A program made the position numbers and the translations under genes. Positions 1 to 8,562 of a stretch of DNA of 64,000 nucleotides are shown here, in pieces. The stretch comes from Prevotella fusca JCM 17724 (GTDB lineage Bacteria > Bacteroidota > Bacteroidia > Bacteroidales > Bacteroidaceae): positions 1,463,001 through 1,527,000 of the forward strand of contig NZ_CP012074.1 in assembly GCF_001262015.1 (NCBI RefSeq). The letters are read 5' to 3'. Numbering within the stretch: the first letter of the stretch is position 1; each line of letters opens with the position of its first letter. Below the pieces are notes generated by a model. The model did not search any database, was not told the DNA's origin, and was given only the letters and a program-made list of their open reading frames with translations.

Positions 1-1
1 T

Positions 2-682
2 ATCTTCAGCGGACTGGCATACGGTGTAGACATCCATGCGCATCGGGCTGCCCTGCAGAACGGACTTGAAACCATCGGCGTACTGGCTCACGGACTCGAC
101 GACATCTATCCCCGTGGACACAGAGACACTGCCAGCCAGATGACAAAACAAGGTGGACTGCTGACCGAATACACCACACACACGCAACCCGTAGCCCGCA
201 ACTTCGTACAACGGAACCGCATCGTCGCCGGATGTTCAGATGCAACTATCCTCGTAGAATCGGCTTCCAAAGGTGGCGGACTCATCACCTGCAGCATTGC
301 ACGCAGTTACGGCCGGGAGGTTTTTGCCTTCCCCGGCTCTGTTCATTCGGATTATAGCGAGGGGTGCAACAACCTCATACGTGATAACGGGGCTTCACTC
401 ATCACCTCAGCTACCGACTTCGTGAAGGCAATGGGATGGGATGATGACATCAGACTGGAGCAGGCACAACAACGAGGAATCGAACGAAATCTTTTCCCTA
501 ATCTGTCATCCGAAGAGGAATCCATCGTCCGTGTCCTCTCCAAGAACAATGACCTGCAGATTAATCTCCTGTCCGTCCAAGCCAACATCCCCATCTCGCA
601 GCTCACAGGAATACTCTTCACGCTGGAAATGAAAGGCGTAATAAAAGCGATGGCAGGCGGTTGCTACCATCTCTTGGCATAG
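2..682 (+). CDS. dprA: DNA processing protein DprA (5' truncated by window edge)
   Basis: DprA binds incoming single-stranded DNA during natural transformation and loads RecA on it. The open frame runs in from the window edge in frame 2 and ends in TAG, giving about 226 C-terminal residues; the N-terminal SAM-like part lies outside. Visible Rossmann-like motifs are SGLAYGVDIHAH at the left edge, GGLLTEY, RNRIVAG and GGGLITCSIARSYGREVFAFPG-like sequence, which form the DNA-binding pocket of the family. The last 60 or so residues (EEESIVRVLSKNNDLQINLL...) resemble the C-terminal winged-helix domain. It is read toward a 331-nt intergenic region, so it is probably the last gene of its transcript. 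The family call is firm; competence of this organism is not shown. Confidence 0.95.
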   Translation: MFSGLAYGVDIHAHRAALQNGLETIGVLAHGLDDIYPRGHRDTASQMTKQGGLLTEYTTHTQPVARNFVQRNRIVAGCSDATILVESASKGGGLITCSIARSYGREVFAFPGSVHSDYSEGCNNLIRDNGASLITSATDFVKAMGWDDDIRLEQAQQRGIERNLFPNLSSEEESIVRVLSKNNDLQINLLSVQANIPISQLTGILFTLEMKGVIKAMAGGCYHLLA

Positions 683-756
683 TTTCCAGACACGGGACAA
701 ACGTACAAAGGAGCATGACCACGCCCTGCTTCACGCCCATGACAATCCCGTTCCTA

Positions 757-849
757 CGAATTATTTTCATGAAAAAAATATTTTTCTTCACGTAAATAAA
801 TATTTCTTTTCATGAAAATAAATTCTTCTCACCATGAAAATAAATTGCA
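757..849. repeat. Phased palindromic array, family R1 (4 units)
   Basis: AT-rich array of four TTTTCATGAAAA-like dyads. The CATG/CACG cores start at 768, 789, 811 and 833, so the pitch is 21-22 nt. The ends resemble GAATTATTTTCATG and its complement. This is one of eight R1 copies in the window, all intergenic. The rest of the 683-1013 gap holds only the downstream promoter. Confidence 0.85.
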
Positions 850-941
850 GGAGACAATGAATTTGCAGAATTGACAGCCGTTTCCTGCTTGCATGATTGC
901 CATTGCTACACTGACTGATAACCAATAAAGTGCATCCTAAA

Positions 942-973
942 TTTGTCAATCTGTCTTTTTTTTAGTACTTTTG
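942..973 (+). promoter_or_regulatory. Bacteroidetes-type promoter of the GNAT-like gene
   Basis: TTTG (-33 box) at 942-945 and TACTTTTG (-7 box, consensus TAnnTTTG) at 966-973 are separated by 20 nt, the usual spacing for the primary sigma factor of Bacteroidetes. Transcription would start near 979 and leave a leader of about 35 nt before the ATG at 1014. Confidence 0.8.
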
Positions 974-1013
974 CATGTTTAAGATAAGGAAAATAACGAA
1001 TATAAAATAAAAA

Positions 1014-2162
1014 ATGTCATCAGTTCAGATAAAGAGAGTTGAGACAAAGAAAGACTTAAAAGATTTCATTGAGTTTCATTATGATCTCTATGAGGGCAAT
1101 CAGTATGATGCCCCAAACCTCTATAGCGACGAGTTGAATACGCTGTCAAGAGACAAGAATGCTGCTTTTGACTTCTGCGAAGCTGAGTATTACCTTGCCC
1201 TGAAAGAAGGAAAGGTGGTGGGGCGTGTGGCTGCCATCATCAATAACAGGGCAAACGAAAAATGGAAGAAGAAGGATGTTCGCTTCGGCTGGATAGACTT
1301 CATTGACGATGTTGAAGTGACAAGTGCTTTGTTAAAGGCTGTTGAAGACTACGGCAAGGAGAAGGGCATGACCTCTATCGTTGGTCCACTTGGTTTTACC
1401 GATATGGACCCAGAGGGAATGTTGACATGGGGTTTTGACCAGCTCGGCACTATGGCAACCATCTACAACTACGATTATTATCCACAGCACATGGAGAAAG
1501 TTGGTGGCTGGGAGAAGGATAATGACTATGTAGAGTATCGTCTTGATGTTCCGGAAACAGCTCCAGAGAAGTACACGAAGATTGCAGAGATGGTGGAGAA
1601 ACGTTATAATCTCCATGCTCGTAAGCTGACCAAGAAGGAAATCTTCGAGGGTGGTTATGGGAAGAAGCTCTTTGACTTAATCAACGTTACTTATGCTCAT
1701 CTGTATGGTTTTTCGGAGTTGACTGACCGCCAGATAGACCAGTATGTCAAGATGTACTTCCCACTTGCCGACCTTGACCTCATTACCGTTATCGAGGATG
1801 GCAATAAGGATAACCAGTTAGTTGGTCTTGCTATCACGATTCCATCATTGACACGTGCATTGCAGAAGTGTCGCCGTGGACGTCTTTTTCCATTCGGATG
1901 GTGGCATTTATTACGTGCAATAAAGTTCCATAAGACAGAGGTTGTAGACCTTCTTTTGATAGGTGTTCTTCCTGAATATCGTTCAAAGGGTGCGAATGCG
2001 CTTGTCTTTGCTGACCTCATTCCACGTTATGTGAAGTACGGCTTCAAGTGGGGCGAAACCCATGTGGAGATGGAAACCAATGAAAGTGTACAGAGCCAGT
2101 GGGGTCCATTAGACCCGATTATGCATAAGAAGCGTAGATGCTATAGAAAGCAGATTGGGTGA
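1014..2162 (+). CDS. GNAT-superfamily-like protein, YghO type
   Basis: The product has 382 residues, is soluble and has no signal peptide. It resembles the long GNAT-like proteins of the YghO type found widely in Bacteroidetes. The N-terminal half carries VGRVAAIINNRANE, typical of a GNAT beta-strand bulge with flanking strands. The C-terminal half has VVDLLLIGVLPEYRSKGANAL, which looks like the acetyl-CoA pyrophosphate-binding loop (Q/RxxGxG/A class), followed by a WGETHVEMETNESVQ segment. Substrate is unknown. It has its own promoter and stands alone before a satellite-bracketed gene. Family assignment is moderately sure; acetyltransferase activity is inferred from the fold only. Confidence 0.7.
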   Translation: MSSVQIKRVETKKDLKDFIEFHYDLYEGNQYDAPNLYSDELNTLSRDKNAAFDFCEAEYYLALKEGKVVGRVAAIINNRANEKWKKKDVRFGWIDFIDDVEVTSALLKAVEDYGKEKGMTSIVGPLGFTDMDPEGMLTWGFDQLGTMATIYNYDYYPQHMEKVGGWEKDNDYVEYRLDVPETAPEKYTKIAEMVEKRYNLHARKLTKKEIFEGGYGKKLFDLINVTYAHLYGFSELTDRQIDQYVKMYFPLADLDLITVIEDGNKDNQLVGLAITIPSLTRALQKCRRGRLFPFGWWHLLRAIKFHKTEVVDLLLIGVLPEYRSKGANALVFADLIPRYVKYGFKWGETHVEMETNESVQSQWGPLDPIMHKKRRCYRKQIG

Positions 2163-2210
2163 TGGGTGTTGGTTGATGGGTGATGAATGTTAGGTGTTGA
2201 GTGATGATGG
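2158..2210 (-). repeat. Inverted arm of the CAACACCCA/TTCATCA minisatellite
   Basis: On the minus strand this segment reads as CATCACTCAACACC, TTCATCACCCATCAACC and similar steps. It is the same short-period satellite that follows the four-helix-bundle gene at 2700-2990, but in the opposite orientation. It starts immediately at the stop codon of the preceding gene. Confidence 0.7.
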
Positions 2211-2293
2211 CAACCTCTTTCATGTGTTGCTTCTTTTTCAACACCTACACCTTAGGACCTTTAAAAAGGCATTTGAACATAAGGGACGTAGTA

Positions 2294-2683
2294 ATGGAAT
2301 TATTTTATTATAGGCGTTTAGATGTTTATAGGGATGCTAAGCAGTTGGCTGTCAACATCAATGAAGTCTTAAAATCATTTCCTAAAGAAGAAAGATACGC
2401 ATTGACAAGTCAATTACAGCGTGCCTCTACATCAGTTATGTTTAATATTGCAGAAGGCTTTGGTCGCTATAGTAGTAAAGAAAGAACACATTTCCTTGAT
2501 ATAGCTAATGGTTCTTTAATGGAGGTTTCAAGCCAAATAGAATTAGCTGAAGCCTATCATTACATTTCTACTACACAGCGGGAGGAATTTGATAACCAAA
2601 TCCTTTCTATCGTAAAGCAACTTGCAGGTTTAAGAAAAGCCTTGTTGCAGTCTCCTAACTCATCATCCCTCATCACTAAATAA
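2294..2683 (+). CDS. Four-helix-bundle protein (S23/IVS-encoded family)
   Basis: The product has 129 residues from the ATG at 2294 (MELFYYRRLDVYRDAKQLAV). An earlier in-frame ATG at 2201 lies in the inverted satellite arm and would add an unrelated 31-residue tail, so I prefer 2294. The motifs FNIAEGFGRYSSKE and FLDIANGSLMEVSSQIELA are hallmarks of the TIGR02436 four-helix-bundle family. That family was first seen inside 23S rRNA intervening sequences and is related to the Avd accessory proteins of diversity-generating retroelements. No rRNA or reverse transcriptase is nearby. Function is unknown. The gene sits between inverted arms of one minisatellite and its last codons (SSSLITK) already look satellite-like, suggesting that it moves or was inserted with them. 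Confidence 0.88.
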   Translation: MELFYYRRLDVYRDAKQLAVNINEVLKSFPKEERYALTSQLQRASTSVMFNIAEGFGRYSSKERTHFLDIANGSLMEVSSQIELAEAYHYISTTQREEFDNQILSIVKQLAGLRKALLQSPNSSSLITK

Positions 2684-2699
2684 ACGCTTCATGATATCT

Positions 2700-2990
2700 T
2701 TCAATTAGTATCATCACACCCCGTCAACACCCAACATGTTAACAATTCATCACCACCCACCCCCAACATGTTAACAATTCATCACCACCCACCCCCAACA
2801 TATTAACAATTCATCACCACCCACCATTCACCACCTACCACCCACCACATTAACAATTCATCAACACCCAACACTCAACACCTAACACCCAACATATTAA
2901 CAATTCATTAACACCCAACATTCAACACCCAACACCCAACACATGGACAATTCATCAACACCCAACACCCAACACCCAACATCCGTATCT
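2700..2990 (+). repeat. Minisatellite upstream of and inside the start of parE
   Basis: Imperfect tandem array built on TTAACAATTCATCA followed by CACCCAACACCCAAC-type runs. The TTAACAATTCAT core starts at 2739, 2771, 2803, 2850 and 2897, and a variant (ATGGACAATTCATC) begins at 2943. Spacing is 32 nt for the first units and 47 nt for the later ones. The last unit supplies the start codon and about a dozen codons of parE. Confidence 0.9.
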
Positions 2991-4898
2991 TACACCGACG
3001 ATAATATCCGACACCTATCGGATATGGAGCATGTACGTACCCGTCCGGGTATGTATATTGGTCGTTTGGGTGATGGTAAGTTGCCAGAAGATGGTATTTA
3101 TGTACTCCTGAAGGAGGTCATTGATAACTCTATTGACGAGTTTAAGATGAATGCCGGCGACCGCATCGAGATTGATGTGGAGGATAACCTGCGTGTTAGT
3201 GTGCGTGACTATGGTCGTGGTATTCCGCAAGGTAAGCTCGTTGAGGCTGTGTCAGTACTGAATACAGGTGGTAAGTATGACTCTAAGGCGTTCAAGAAGA
3301 GTGTCGGACTGAATGGTGTCGGTGTGAAAGCCGTTAATGCACTTAGCTCTCACTTCGAGGTGAAGAGCTTCCGTGACGGTAAGGTGCGTGAGCTTTCGTT
3401 TGAGAAAGGTAACATCCAGAGCGACAAAACGAAGAAGTCTGCGGACGAGAATGGCACTTACATATACTTTGAACCAGATGCAACTCTCTTCAAGAACTAT
3501 AGCTTCCACGATGACATCGTGGAGGAGATGCTCCGTAACTACACCTATCTGAACACGGGATTGACGATTATGTACAATGGTCGTCGTATACTTAGTCGAC
3601 ATGGTTTGAAGGACCTTTTGACTGATAATATGACTGTTGACCCATTGTATCCGATTGTTCACATGAAGGGAGAGGATATTGAGATAGCTTTCACTCATAC
3701 CAACCAATATGGCGAAGAGTACTACTCTTTTGTGAATGGTCAGCATACAACGCAGGGCGGTACGCATCAGACAGCCTTCAAAGAGCATATTGCCAAGACG
3801 ATAAAAGAGTTCTTTGGCAAGTATGAGTATGGGGATATTCGTAACGGGTTGGTGGCTGCCATTGCTGTAAACGTTGAAGAACCAGTGTTTGAATCACAGA
3901 CAAAGATTAAGTTAGGTTCTACACAGATGTCACCTGATGGTGAGTCTATCAACAAGTATGTGGGTGACTTCATCAAGACAAACGTCGATAACTACCTCCA
4001 TATACACAAGGAAGACTTTACGGATATACTTGAGAATAAAATCAAGGAGACCGAACGCGAGCGTAAGGCGATGGCTGGTGTTACAAAGTTAGCACGTGAA
4101 CGTGCGAAGAAAGCTAACCTGCATAACCGCAAGTTGCGTGACTGTCGTGTACACTATTGTGACGTAAAGAACAATCGAAAAGAGGAGAGTTCAATCTTTA
4201 TTACAGAGGGTGATTCAGCCAGCGGAAGCATCACCAAGAGTCGTGATGTGAACACACAGGCTGTCTTCTCATTGCGTGGTAAACCGCTAAACTGCTTTGG
4301 CTTGACAAAGAAGGTGGTGTATGAGAATGAGGAGTTTAATCTCCTTCAAGCAGCACTCGATATAGAGGACGGACTTGATTCACTGCGTTATAACAAGGTG
4401 ATTGTGGCAACGGATGCCGATGTTGACGGTATGCACATCCGTTTGCTCATTATAACCTTCTTCTTACAGTTCTTCCCAGAGCTGATAAAGAAAGGACACG
4501 TATATGTCCTTCAGACACCACTTTTCCGTGTTCGTAACCGTCGGACGAAGATGAAGAACAAGGAGGTAATAGCCGAAGCAGATGCTCGTCGTGCCAAGGG
4601 GGAGAAGAAGAACGATTTTATCACACGCTACTGCTACTCTGAGGAGGAGCGAATAGCTGCTATCAATGAGCTTGGTCCAGACCCGGAAATCACCCGATTC
4701 AAGGGACTTGGTGAGATTTCACCTGATGAATTTGCCCATTTCATCGGTCCAGATATGCGTTTGGAACAGGTTACCTTGCATAAGAATGACCAAGTAGCCA
4801 AACTCTTGGAGTATTATATGGGTAAGAACACGATGGAGCGTCAGAACTTCATTATTGACAATCTTGTGATTGAAGAGGATTTGCCAGAAGAGCAATGA
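2943..4898 (+). CDS. parE: DNA topoisomerase IV subunit B
   Basis: This is the ATPase subunit of a type IIA topoisomerase, which with ParC decatenates chromosomes. The 651 residues contain the GHKL ATPase ([15 protein letters not shown], and lid [14 protein letters not shown]), the transducer lysine loop (QTKIKLG near residue 322) and the TOPRIM domain ([20 protein letters not shown]), ending with [14 protein letters not shown]. The closest match is the Bacteroidetes ParE form rather than GyrB. Conserved sequence begins at YTDDNIRHL; residues 2-13 ([12 protein letters not shown]...) are encoded by the minisatellite unit that contains the ATG. parC is not adjacent, whereas parE and parC are often neighbours in relatives. 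Confidence 0.93.
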   Translation: MDNSSTPNTQHPTSVSYTDDNIRHLSDMEHVRTRPGMYIGRLGDGKLPEDGIYVLLKEVIDNSIDEFKMNAGDRIEIDVEDNLRVSVRDYGRGIPQGKLVEAVSVLNTGGKYDSKAFKKSVGLNGVGVKAVNALSSHFEVKSFRDGKVRELSFEKGNIQSDKTKKSADENGTYIYFEPDATLFKNYSFHDDIVEEMLRNYTYLNTGLTIMYNGRRILSRHGLKDLLTDNMTVDPLYPIVHMKGEDIEIAFTHTNQYGEEYYSFVNGQHTTQGGTHQTAFKEHIAKTIKEFFGKYEYGDIRNGLVAAIAVNVEEPVFESQTKIKLGSTQMSPDGESINKYVGDFIKTNVDNYLHIHKEDFTDILENKIKETERERKAMAGVTKLARERAKKANLHNRKLRDCRVHYCDVKNNRKEESSIFITEGDSASGSITKSRDVNTQAVFSLRGKPLNCFGLTKKVVYENEEFNLLQAALDIEDGLDSLRYNKVIVATDADVDGMHIRLLIITFFLQFFPELIKKGHVYVLQTPLFRVRNRRTKMKNKEVIAEADARRAKGEKKNDFITRYCYSEEERIAAINELGPDPEITRFKGLGEISPDEFAHFIGPDMRLEQVTLHKNDQVAKLLEYYMGKNTMERQNFIIDNLVIEEDLPEEQ

Positions 4899-4973
4899 AA
4901 GATGTAAAGGAGGTTCTCATAACAAGGATTTTACTATCATCAATTATCCTGAGAATCGTTGACAGGGACTTTC

Positions 4974-5031
4974 AAATCAGTCGACTGATTTTAAAAAACA
5001 CTCGACTATTTCTTCAAATCAGTCGAGTGTT
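4974..5031. repeat. Palindromic hairpin block after parE (21-nt pitch)
   Basis: An 18-nt perfect palindrome (AAATCAGTCGACTGATTT, 4974-4991) is followed by an 11-bp inverted repeat, AACACTCGACT at 4997-5007 with AGTCGAGTGTT at 5021-5031. The CG centres fall at 4982, 5003 and 5024, so three dyads repeat every 21 nt. It may end parE transcription. Nothing else is seen in the 4899-5225 gap. Confidence 0.7.
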
Positions 5032-5225
5032 CTGTTAAAGGAGTATAGAGTTCTATCAGAATAATCAGTCTGTACGTTACGTAATAGTCACAAACACGAT
5101 ATTAAACAAGTAATATCAGTCAATAAATTCAACGAGATAGAAGGGCAAACGAAGGGACTCAAATGACAGTCTCATGCGTTGTCTTTCAAAGAAAACAGAG
5201 TTTCATTAAAATACAATATTAGTCT

Positions 5226-6794
5226 ATGAAAAGGTATATATATCTTTCACTCCTTTGTTTCTTTAGCTTTTTACCATTGTCAGCACAGCTGAAGAACGAC
5301 TCTCCCTTGCGTAAGTTGCAGTTAGCAGAGATGGCTATTACCAACTTCTATGTGGATTCTGTGAACGAACAGAAGTTGGCGGAGGATGCTATCAGGGGTA
5401 TGCTTGAGAAGCTCGACCCACATTCTACCTACACCGATGCAAAAGAGACCAAGGCGATGAACGAACCGCTGCAGGGCGATTTTGAGGGTATTGGTGTGCA
5501 GTTCAATATGATTGAGGATACACTTGTCGTAATCCAGCCTGTTGTCAACGGACCGTCTCAGAAGGTGGGTATCCTTGCTGGCGACCGTATCATCAGTGTG
5601 AACGACTCTACTATCGCTGGTGTAAAGATGGCACGTATCGACATTATGAAACGGCTGCGTGGCAAGAAAGGCACGAAGGTGAAGTTGGGCATCGTGCGTC
5701 GTGGCGTGAAGGATGTACTGACTTTTATTGTTACACGTTCTAAGATACCTGTTCATACAATCAATGCTTCCTATATGATTCGTCCTAACGTGGGTTATAT
5801 TCGCATAGAAAGCTTTGGAATGAAGACCCATGACGAGTTTATGACGGCTGTTGACTCATTGAAGAAGAAAGGAATGAAAACCCTACTCCTCGACCTGCAG
5901 GACAATGGTGGTGGCTATCTCCAGTCTGCCGTCCAGATTTCCAATGAGTTTCTTAAGAACAACGATATGATAGTCTACACAGAAGGACGTCGTTCTCGCC
6001 GCCAGAACTTCAAGGCTGTAGGCAATGGACGTTTGCAGGACGTGAAGGTCTATGTATTGGTGAACGAACTCTCAGCCTCGGCTGCAGAGATTGTTACTGG
6101 TGCTATTCAAGATAATGACCGTGGAACTGTTGTTGGCCGTAGAACCTTTGGTAAGGGACTTGTACAACGTCCACTCGACCTTCCTGATGGTAGTATGATT
6201 CGACTGACCATCGCCCATTACTACACACCAAGCGGTCGTTGTATTCAAAAGCCTTACAAGAAGGGTGACCTGAAGGACTACGAGATGGATATTGAAAAGC
6301 GCTTTAAGCACGGCGAGCTGACCAATCCTGACAGCATTCAGTTCTCTGATTCTTTGAAGTATTATACCATTCGTAAACATCGAGTTGTCTATGGTGGCGG
6401 TGGCATTATGCCTGATTACTTCGTTCCACTTGACACAGCAAAGTTCACCCGCTACCACCGTCTTCTTGCCGTCAAGAGCATCATCATCAATGCTTATCTG
6501 AAGTATGCCGATGCCAACCGTAAGGCATTGAAGACACAATACAAGTCGTTTGATGTATTCAATAAGGGTTATATGGTACCACAGTCATTACTCGATGAAA
6601 TCGTGGCAGAGGGAAAGAAAGAGAAGATAGAACCGAAGGATGAAGCCGAACTGAAGGCTACACTGCCTCACATTGCTGTACAACTGAAGTCGCTTGTTGC
6701 CCGTGACCTCTGGGATATGAATGAATACTTCCGTATATGGAATGCACAGAGTGACATCGTCAACAAGGCTGTGGAACTTGCAACGGGCAAGTAA
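5226..6794 (+). CDS. C-terminal processing peptidase, S41 family
   Basis: This is a secreted or periplasmic serine protease of the CtpA/Prc family. The 522 residues start with a signal peptide (MKRYIYLSLLCFFSFLPLSAQ). A PDZ domain follows at about residues 80-165 (DFEGIGVQFN, GILAGDRIISVND), and then the tail-specific protease core. The catalytic serine is in NELSASAAEIV and the general-base lysine in RRTFGKGLVQ. The segment LLLDLQDNGGGYL is the usual substrate-channel strand. Relatives trim C-termini of envelope proteins; the substrate here is unknown. It lies downstream of parE but is separated by 327 nt including hairpins, so it is probably a separate unit. Confidence 0.92.
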   Translation: MKRYIYLSLLCFFSFLPLSAQLKNDSPLRKLQLAEMAITNFYVDSVNEQKLAEDAIRGMLEKLDPHSTYTDAKETKAMNEPLQGDFEGIGVQFNMIEDTLVVIQPVVNGPSQKVGILAGDRIISVNDSTIAGVKMARIDIMKRLRGKKGTKVKLGIVRRGVKDVLTFIVTRSKIPVHTINASYMIRPNVGYIRIESFGMKTHDEFMTAVDSLKKKGMKTLLLDLQDNGGGYLQSAVQISNEFLKNNDMIVYTEGRRSRRQNFKAVGNGRLQDVKVYVLVNELSASAAEIVTGAIQDNDRGTVVGRRTFGKGLVQRPLDLPDGSMIRLTIAHYYTPSGRCIQKPYKKGDLKDYEMDIEKRFKHGELTNPDSIQFSDSLKYYTIRKHRVVYGGGGIMPDYFVPLDTAKFTRYHRLLAVKSIIINAYLKYADANRKALKTQYKSFDVFNKGYMVPQSLLDEIVAEGKKEKIEPKDEAELKATLPHIAVQLKSLVARDLWDMNEYFRIWNAQSDIVNKAVELATGK

Positions 6795-6822
6795 CAAAAC
6801 CGTAAAATCCTGACAACAGGGA

Positions 6823-6901
6823 ACTGTATAGGCATACAGGGGCGCACGGTTCGTGTGTTCGCAGAGAAAGTATAAAGGCGGACAGACGAAGCATGCGCCC
6901 C
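6823..6901. other. Stem-loop region downstream of the S41 peptidase
   Basis: CTGTAT at 6824-6829 pairs with ATACAG at 6834-6839 around AGGC. GGGGCGCA at 6839-6846 is the exact complement of TGCGCCCC at 6894-6901, so the two stems compete. There is no T run. It could be a read-through attenuator or a structured 3' UTR. Apart from this and the R3 array at 7228, the 6795-7467 gap shows nothing. Confidence 0.4.
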
Positions 6902-7227
6902 AGCTTTGTTTCTGAAAGCATCGCTAAAGCCAAATCATGCGGTCATGAGACCACAATAGGCCTCATTACCCTTATTAATCATATTGTTGCCTGACATCTT
7001 TTATTTTCTTTTCGCCATCTTGTCCGTCTTTCTAACTTGAGGTAGTCCGCTACGCCTTCGTTACAAAGACAAAACAATCTGCTTGACTATAAAACAGTAT
7101 CGCATGCTTAGAAATATATTTACATCATCCGGCATTGTCGATTCTAACTAACACGTACAAAAGAGGTTCTACGACCACGCTTGTAACCACCAGACAATCA
7201 AATTGTTATAGAACAGTGCAAGAAAAG

Positions 7228-7330
7228 GTGCTTAATAAGGCTTCAACTAAGCCTTAGTTAGCCTTCAATTAAGCACCTATCGAACGTTAATTAAGGCTTA
7301 ATTGGGATGCTGTTAAGCATCAATACTTTT
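7228..7330. repeat. Phased array, family R3 (AAGC units)
   Basis: Units of the type TTAATTAAGC...CTTAATT repeat with AAGC/AAGG landmarks at 7249, 7271, 7293 and 7315, exactly 22 nt apart. Other R3 copies lie at 15920 and 31755. The array is in the 673-nt gap between two convergent genes. Confidence 0.8.
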
Positions 7331-7467
7331 CCCACATAGTGATTTTTTATTACAAAAACACAGAAACCTCTTCTATTTCCAAGATTATCTTCTCGTTCAT
7401 TCTCTATTGCATCGTGGACTTTATAATGACAACTTATATATAGTTCAAGTACGATTATCCCGATAGG

Positions 7468-8562
7468 TTACAGCTGCCCCTTATTCCTCCGTGAGCTTCT
7501 CCATTGCTGTGGCGTCATCCCTTCAAGGTCTGTAAACAGATGGGAAAAGTTACTTGTTGACGAGAAGCCACATGCCAAGGCAACAGCACTAATGCTCAAC
7601 GAAGGGTTTTCATCAAGCATCCGTTTAGCCTCATCCAGGCGGAGTTGTGACAGCCAGTTGCCAAAAGGCATGTTCAGTTCCGTGTTGATGTATTGTGAGA
7701 GATAGGTACGGTTGGTATGCAGCTGGTGCGCCACATCATTAAGCGTCAGCTTACTCTTCGTATATCGCTTTTCATTTATCCACTGCCGGATGTCGTTTTC
7801 TATCTGCCTGTTCTTCTTTTGCAGCGTAGACAGGAAAGATGGCTGCTGCGTCAGTGTGTCCTTCTCAAAGTGCATCGCATAGTTGAGGATAGAAACAAAG
7901 AAGTAGCAGAAGAAGACTGCAAAAACCAGTAATAGCAGAATTGCAACTTTCTTGTCGACCAGAATGACGGCTATCCCCATCATTCCTGCTGCGATACCCC
8001 AGTACATCGAACGTTGTATCCACAGAACAAAAGCATTGGCTGAGGGCTGTTGGTCCTGCCCCTGTGCCCTTATGTATCTGTTGAGTGCCTTTCTGAGCAC
8101 GAGGCAGAGCCTGCTTGTCTCAGCAACGAATATGATACCGACAACAGCTACTACTACCATGCGGACAGTTCTGTCGCCAAACCCTCCCCCCCACAAGGCA
8201 ATAATACAGGCAATAGACGGGATGATGTTGCGCTCCACATGCTTTGAGTTGACGTTTTCTTCGCGTATAATGGATGCAAATGCCATGATAAAGAGGGACA
8301 GGCTGAGGTACAGGACGCCTAAATTGATGGCAATGGAATAGTAGGCTGACAGCTCTCTGAGGTGAAAGAACCAGTGGCAGAAGCAGAGAGCCGAGGTCAG
8401 CAACAGTCCTGTTACGATGGCATAACGTGCCTGCTGATAGCGTTTGTAGGCATGGTGGCGGGGAAAGGAAATGACAATCAGGCTCAATGCGAATATGCAG
8501 GAAATGATTGTCAGATAAAGCAAGATGTAGTTATAGATACTATCGAAAGACAGATGGTTCAT
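7468..8562 (-). CDS. Membrane-anchored AraC-type regulator, copy 1
   Basis: The product has 364 residues. Residues 1-240 hold about seven hydrophobic segments, followed by a cytoplasmic AraC/XylS DNA-binding domain. The two helix-turn-helix units are LTLNDVAHQLHTNRTYLSQYIN and SISAVALACGFSSTSNFSHLF; the closing GMTPQQWR is the family signature. Known relatives are membrane-embedded transcription factors of Bacteroidetes, and the signal is usually unknown. Its ATG overlaps the stop of the next upstream gene by one base (TAATG), so the two are translationally coupled. It is the last gene of a three-gene minus-strand operon of paralogues. Confidence 0.85.
   Translation of the reverse strand: MNHLSFDSIYNYILLYLTIISCIFALSLIVISFPRHHAYKRYQQARYAIVTGLLLTSALCFCHWFFHLRELSAYYSIAINLGVLYLSLSLFIMAFASIIREENVNSKHVERNIIPSIACIIALWGGGFGDRTVRMVVVAVVGIIFVAETSRLCLVLRKALNRYIRAQGQDQQPSANAFVLWIQRSMYWGIAAGMMGIAVILVDKKVAILLLLVFAVFFCYFFVSILNYAMHFEKDTLTQQPSFLSTLQKKNRQIENDIRQWINEKRYTKSKLTLNDVAHQLHTNRTYLSQYINTELNMPFGNWLSQLRLDEAKRMLDENPSLSISAVALACGFSSTSNFSHLFTDLEGMTPQQWRSSRRNKGQL

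Noticed and set aside
3252..3788. 178-codon minus-strand frame inside parE
   Set aside because: Shadow of the ATPase domain; no homology seen.
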